This document shows positions 58,082 through 59,289 of a DNA stretch of 59,289 nucleotides, in pieces. This stretch comes from Virgisporangium aurantiacum (lineage in GTDB: Bacteria > Actinomycetota > Actinomycetes > Mycobacteriales > Micromonosporaceae). The notes beneath the pieces were generated by a model. It saw only the letters and a program-made list of their open reading frames with translations, did no database searches and was not told the origin of the DNA. The stretch lies in assembly GCF_016863635.1 (NCBI RefSeq), contig NZ_BOPG01000016.1:1-59289 (forward strand), read 5' to 3'. The number at the start of each line of letters is the position of its first letter. Position 1 is the stretch's first letter. The position numbers and the translations under genes were made by a program.

Positions 58082-59289
58082 ATGCCACGAATCCACTTTC
58101 TCGACGTCACCAACCGCGACGGTGTGCAGACGGCCCGGACCGGGCTGTCGAAGTTCGGCAAGACGACGGTCAACTTCTACCTGGGCCGGCTCGGCGTGAT
58201 GCAGTCCGAGATCGGGTTCCCGTTCCTGTTCCACGAGGTGCCCTACGTGCGCGCGCAGGTGGCGCTCGCGAAGGCCGGCGCGTTCGGCGAGCTGCGCCTG
58301 AGCGGCTGGTGCCGGGCGGTCACCGAGGACGTCGAGAAGGCGGCGCCGCTCGGGCTCGCGCACTACAACCTCTCGATCTCGACATCGGACCAGATGCTCA
58401 AGAACAAGTTCAAGGGCAGATTGGACCGCGATGCGATCATCCGCGAGACCCAGCTGGCCGTGCGCGCGGCGAAGGCGGGCGGGGCGGAGACGGTGGGCGT
58501 CAACGCCGAGGACGGCTCGCGGACCGACGACGGGTTCCTCACCGAGTTCGCGCTCGCGGCCCGCGAGGCCGGTGCCGACCGGGTGCGGTACTGCGACACG
58601 ATCGGCGGCGACACGCCCTTCCGGATCGGCGAGCGGTTCGCGAAGTTGGCCGACGCCACCGGGCTGCCGGTCGAGACGCACTGCCACAACGACCTCGGCC
58701 TGGCCGTGGCCAACTCGATCGCCGGCGCCCTCGGCGGGCTCGACGCGGGCCAGGACGTCTGGATCAACACGTGCGTGAACGGGATCGGCGAGCGGTCCGG
58801 CAACGCCGACCTGCTCTCGTGCATCCTGGCGCTGCGGCACGGGTTCGGCCTCGAAGGCCGGGCCGAGATCGGTGACGCGCTGGATCTCAGCTGGGCGCGC
58901 CGGTTCGCGCTGTGGGCGTCCTACGCGTTCGGGCAGCCGCTGCCGTTCAACCAGCCGGGCGTGGGCGTCAACGCGTTCGCGCACGAGTCGGGCATCCACG
59001 CCGACGGCGCGCTGAAGGACCACCGCAACTACGAGTTGTACGACGAGGACGCGCTCGGCCCGTTCCCCGCCGACCACCACTCGACCCGCGGACGCGTGGT
59101 GCTCACCGGCGAGTACGGCGGGCGGGCCGGTTTCCGGCACGTCATGGACCGGCTCGGGGCCGACGTCAAGGACGAGGAACTGTCGTTCCAGCTGGTGCAG
59201 CTGTGCAACGCGCAGACGGGCAGACCGCTCACCGACGACGAACTGCGCCTGATCGCCACGTACCCCGGCGAGTTGGCGCTACTGTTTCC
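58082..59289 (+). CDS. Homocitrate/2-isopropylmalate synthase-like enzyme, partial
   Basis: The reading frame starts at the ATG 58082 and is still open at the last base, so at least 402 codons are present and the C-terminus is missing. It is an HMGL-like TIM barrel: FLDVTNRDGVQTA (entry motif, usually L-R-D-G-x-Q) near residue 6, metal-binding HCHNDLGLAVANS near 200 and NGIGERSGNADLL near 238. It would condense acetyl-CoA with a 2-oxo acid. The divergent neighbour encodes a citrate synthase relative, so both enzymes use acetyl-CoA chemistry and may share a pathway (inference). Exact substrate unknown. Confidence 0.88.
   Translation, partial: MPRIHFLDVTNRDGVQTARTGLSKFGKTTVNFYLGRLGVMQSEIGFPFLFHEVPYVRAQVALAKAGAFGELRLSGWCRAVTEDVEKAAPLGLAHYNLSISTSDQMLKNKFKGRLDRDAIIRETQLAVRAAKAGGAETVGVNAEDGSRTDDGFLTEFALAAREAGADRVRYCDTIGGDTPFRIGERFAKLADATGLPVETHCHNDLGLAVANSIAGALGGLDAGQDVWINTCVNGIGERSGNADLLSCILALRHGFGLEGRAEIGDALDLSWARRFALWASYAFGQPLPFNQPGVGVNAFAHESGIHADGALKDHRNYELYDEDALGPFPADHHSTRGRVVLTGEYGGRAGFRHVMDRLGADVKDEELSFQLVQLCNAQTGRPLTDDELRLIATYPGELALLF

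Overview
This is a window of about 59 kb of very GC-rich DNA from a free-living actinobacterium. Frequent GTG starts, GTGA and ATGA gene overlaps, F420-dependent enzymes, a Tat/lipobox ABC binding protein and several leaderless promoters all support this. The gene set fits Micromonosporales or a close relative, but no rRNA or other marker gene is present to fix the genus. I see no tRNA, rRNA, CRISPR array, prophage or transposase. The right edge cuts through a gene that is still open at the last base.

Layout. At 1-6138 lies an alpha-glucoside locus: a 15-bp tandem repeat, a GH13 alpha-glucosidase, a small membrane protein, and a three-gene CUT1 sugar importer (binding lipoprotein and two permeases, no ATPase). 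At 6403-7910 is a class F type sortase coupled to a DUF4397 surface protein. At 8055-12445 are a GH63-type glucosidase and a GT4 glucan glycosyltransferase. At 12681-14766 are an unknown protein and an orphan GAF histidine kinase. At 14772-18857 is a minus-strand run of aminomutase-like aminotransferase, FKBP isomerase, metallophosphatase, lactonase and TetR regulator. It is divergent from two F420-type oxidoreductase genes and a ribbon-helix-helix/MazF-like toxin-antitoxin pair (18882-20679). At 20683-24413 are NAD(P)HX dehydratase, a histidine phosphatase and an MMPL transporter. At 24540-29870 are gamma-glutamyltransferase, a MerR-thioredoxin pair and a large membrane-anchored binding/VWA protein.

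At 29924-38297 is a Dpp-type ABC operon next to a GH2 beta-mannosidase. The two promoters carry near-identical LacI-like palindromes, which suggests a co-regulated beta-mannoside uptake and hydrolysis system. At 38386-42777 are three exported proteins: DUF6351, an L,D-transpeptidase and a LamG-like protein. At 42852-47962 is the most interesting module: a cytoplasmic subtilase, a sigma-70 family factor and a small protein, divergent from a TPR-CHAT caspase-like protease. At 48083-59289 are a DUF559 nuclease-like protein, a DEAD-box helicase, a fused FAD/Fe-S oxidoreductase, two tandem membrane diguanylate cyclases, an HTH-citrate synthase fusion that carries a palindromic element inside its coding sequence, and a partial homocitrate/isopropylmalate-synthase-like gene.

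Regulatory themes seen directly: repeated leaderless promoters (TANNNT 6-7 nt before the start codon), one pair of overlapping face-to-face -10 boxes, a MerR promoter with a 19-bp spacer, long perfect hairpins at convergent gene ends, and three unrelated long palindromic elements. All functional calls rest on motif recognition by eye; no database search was run.
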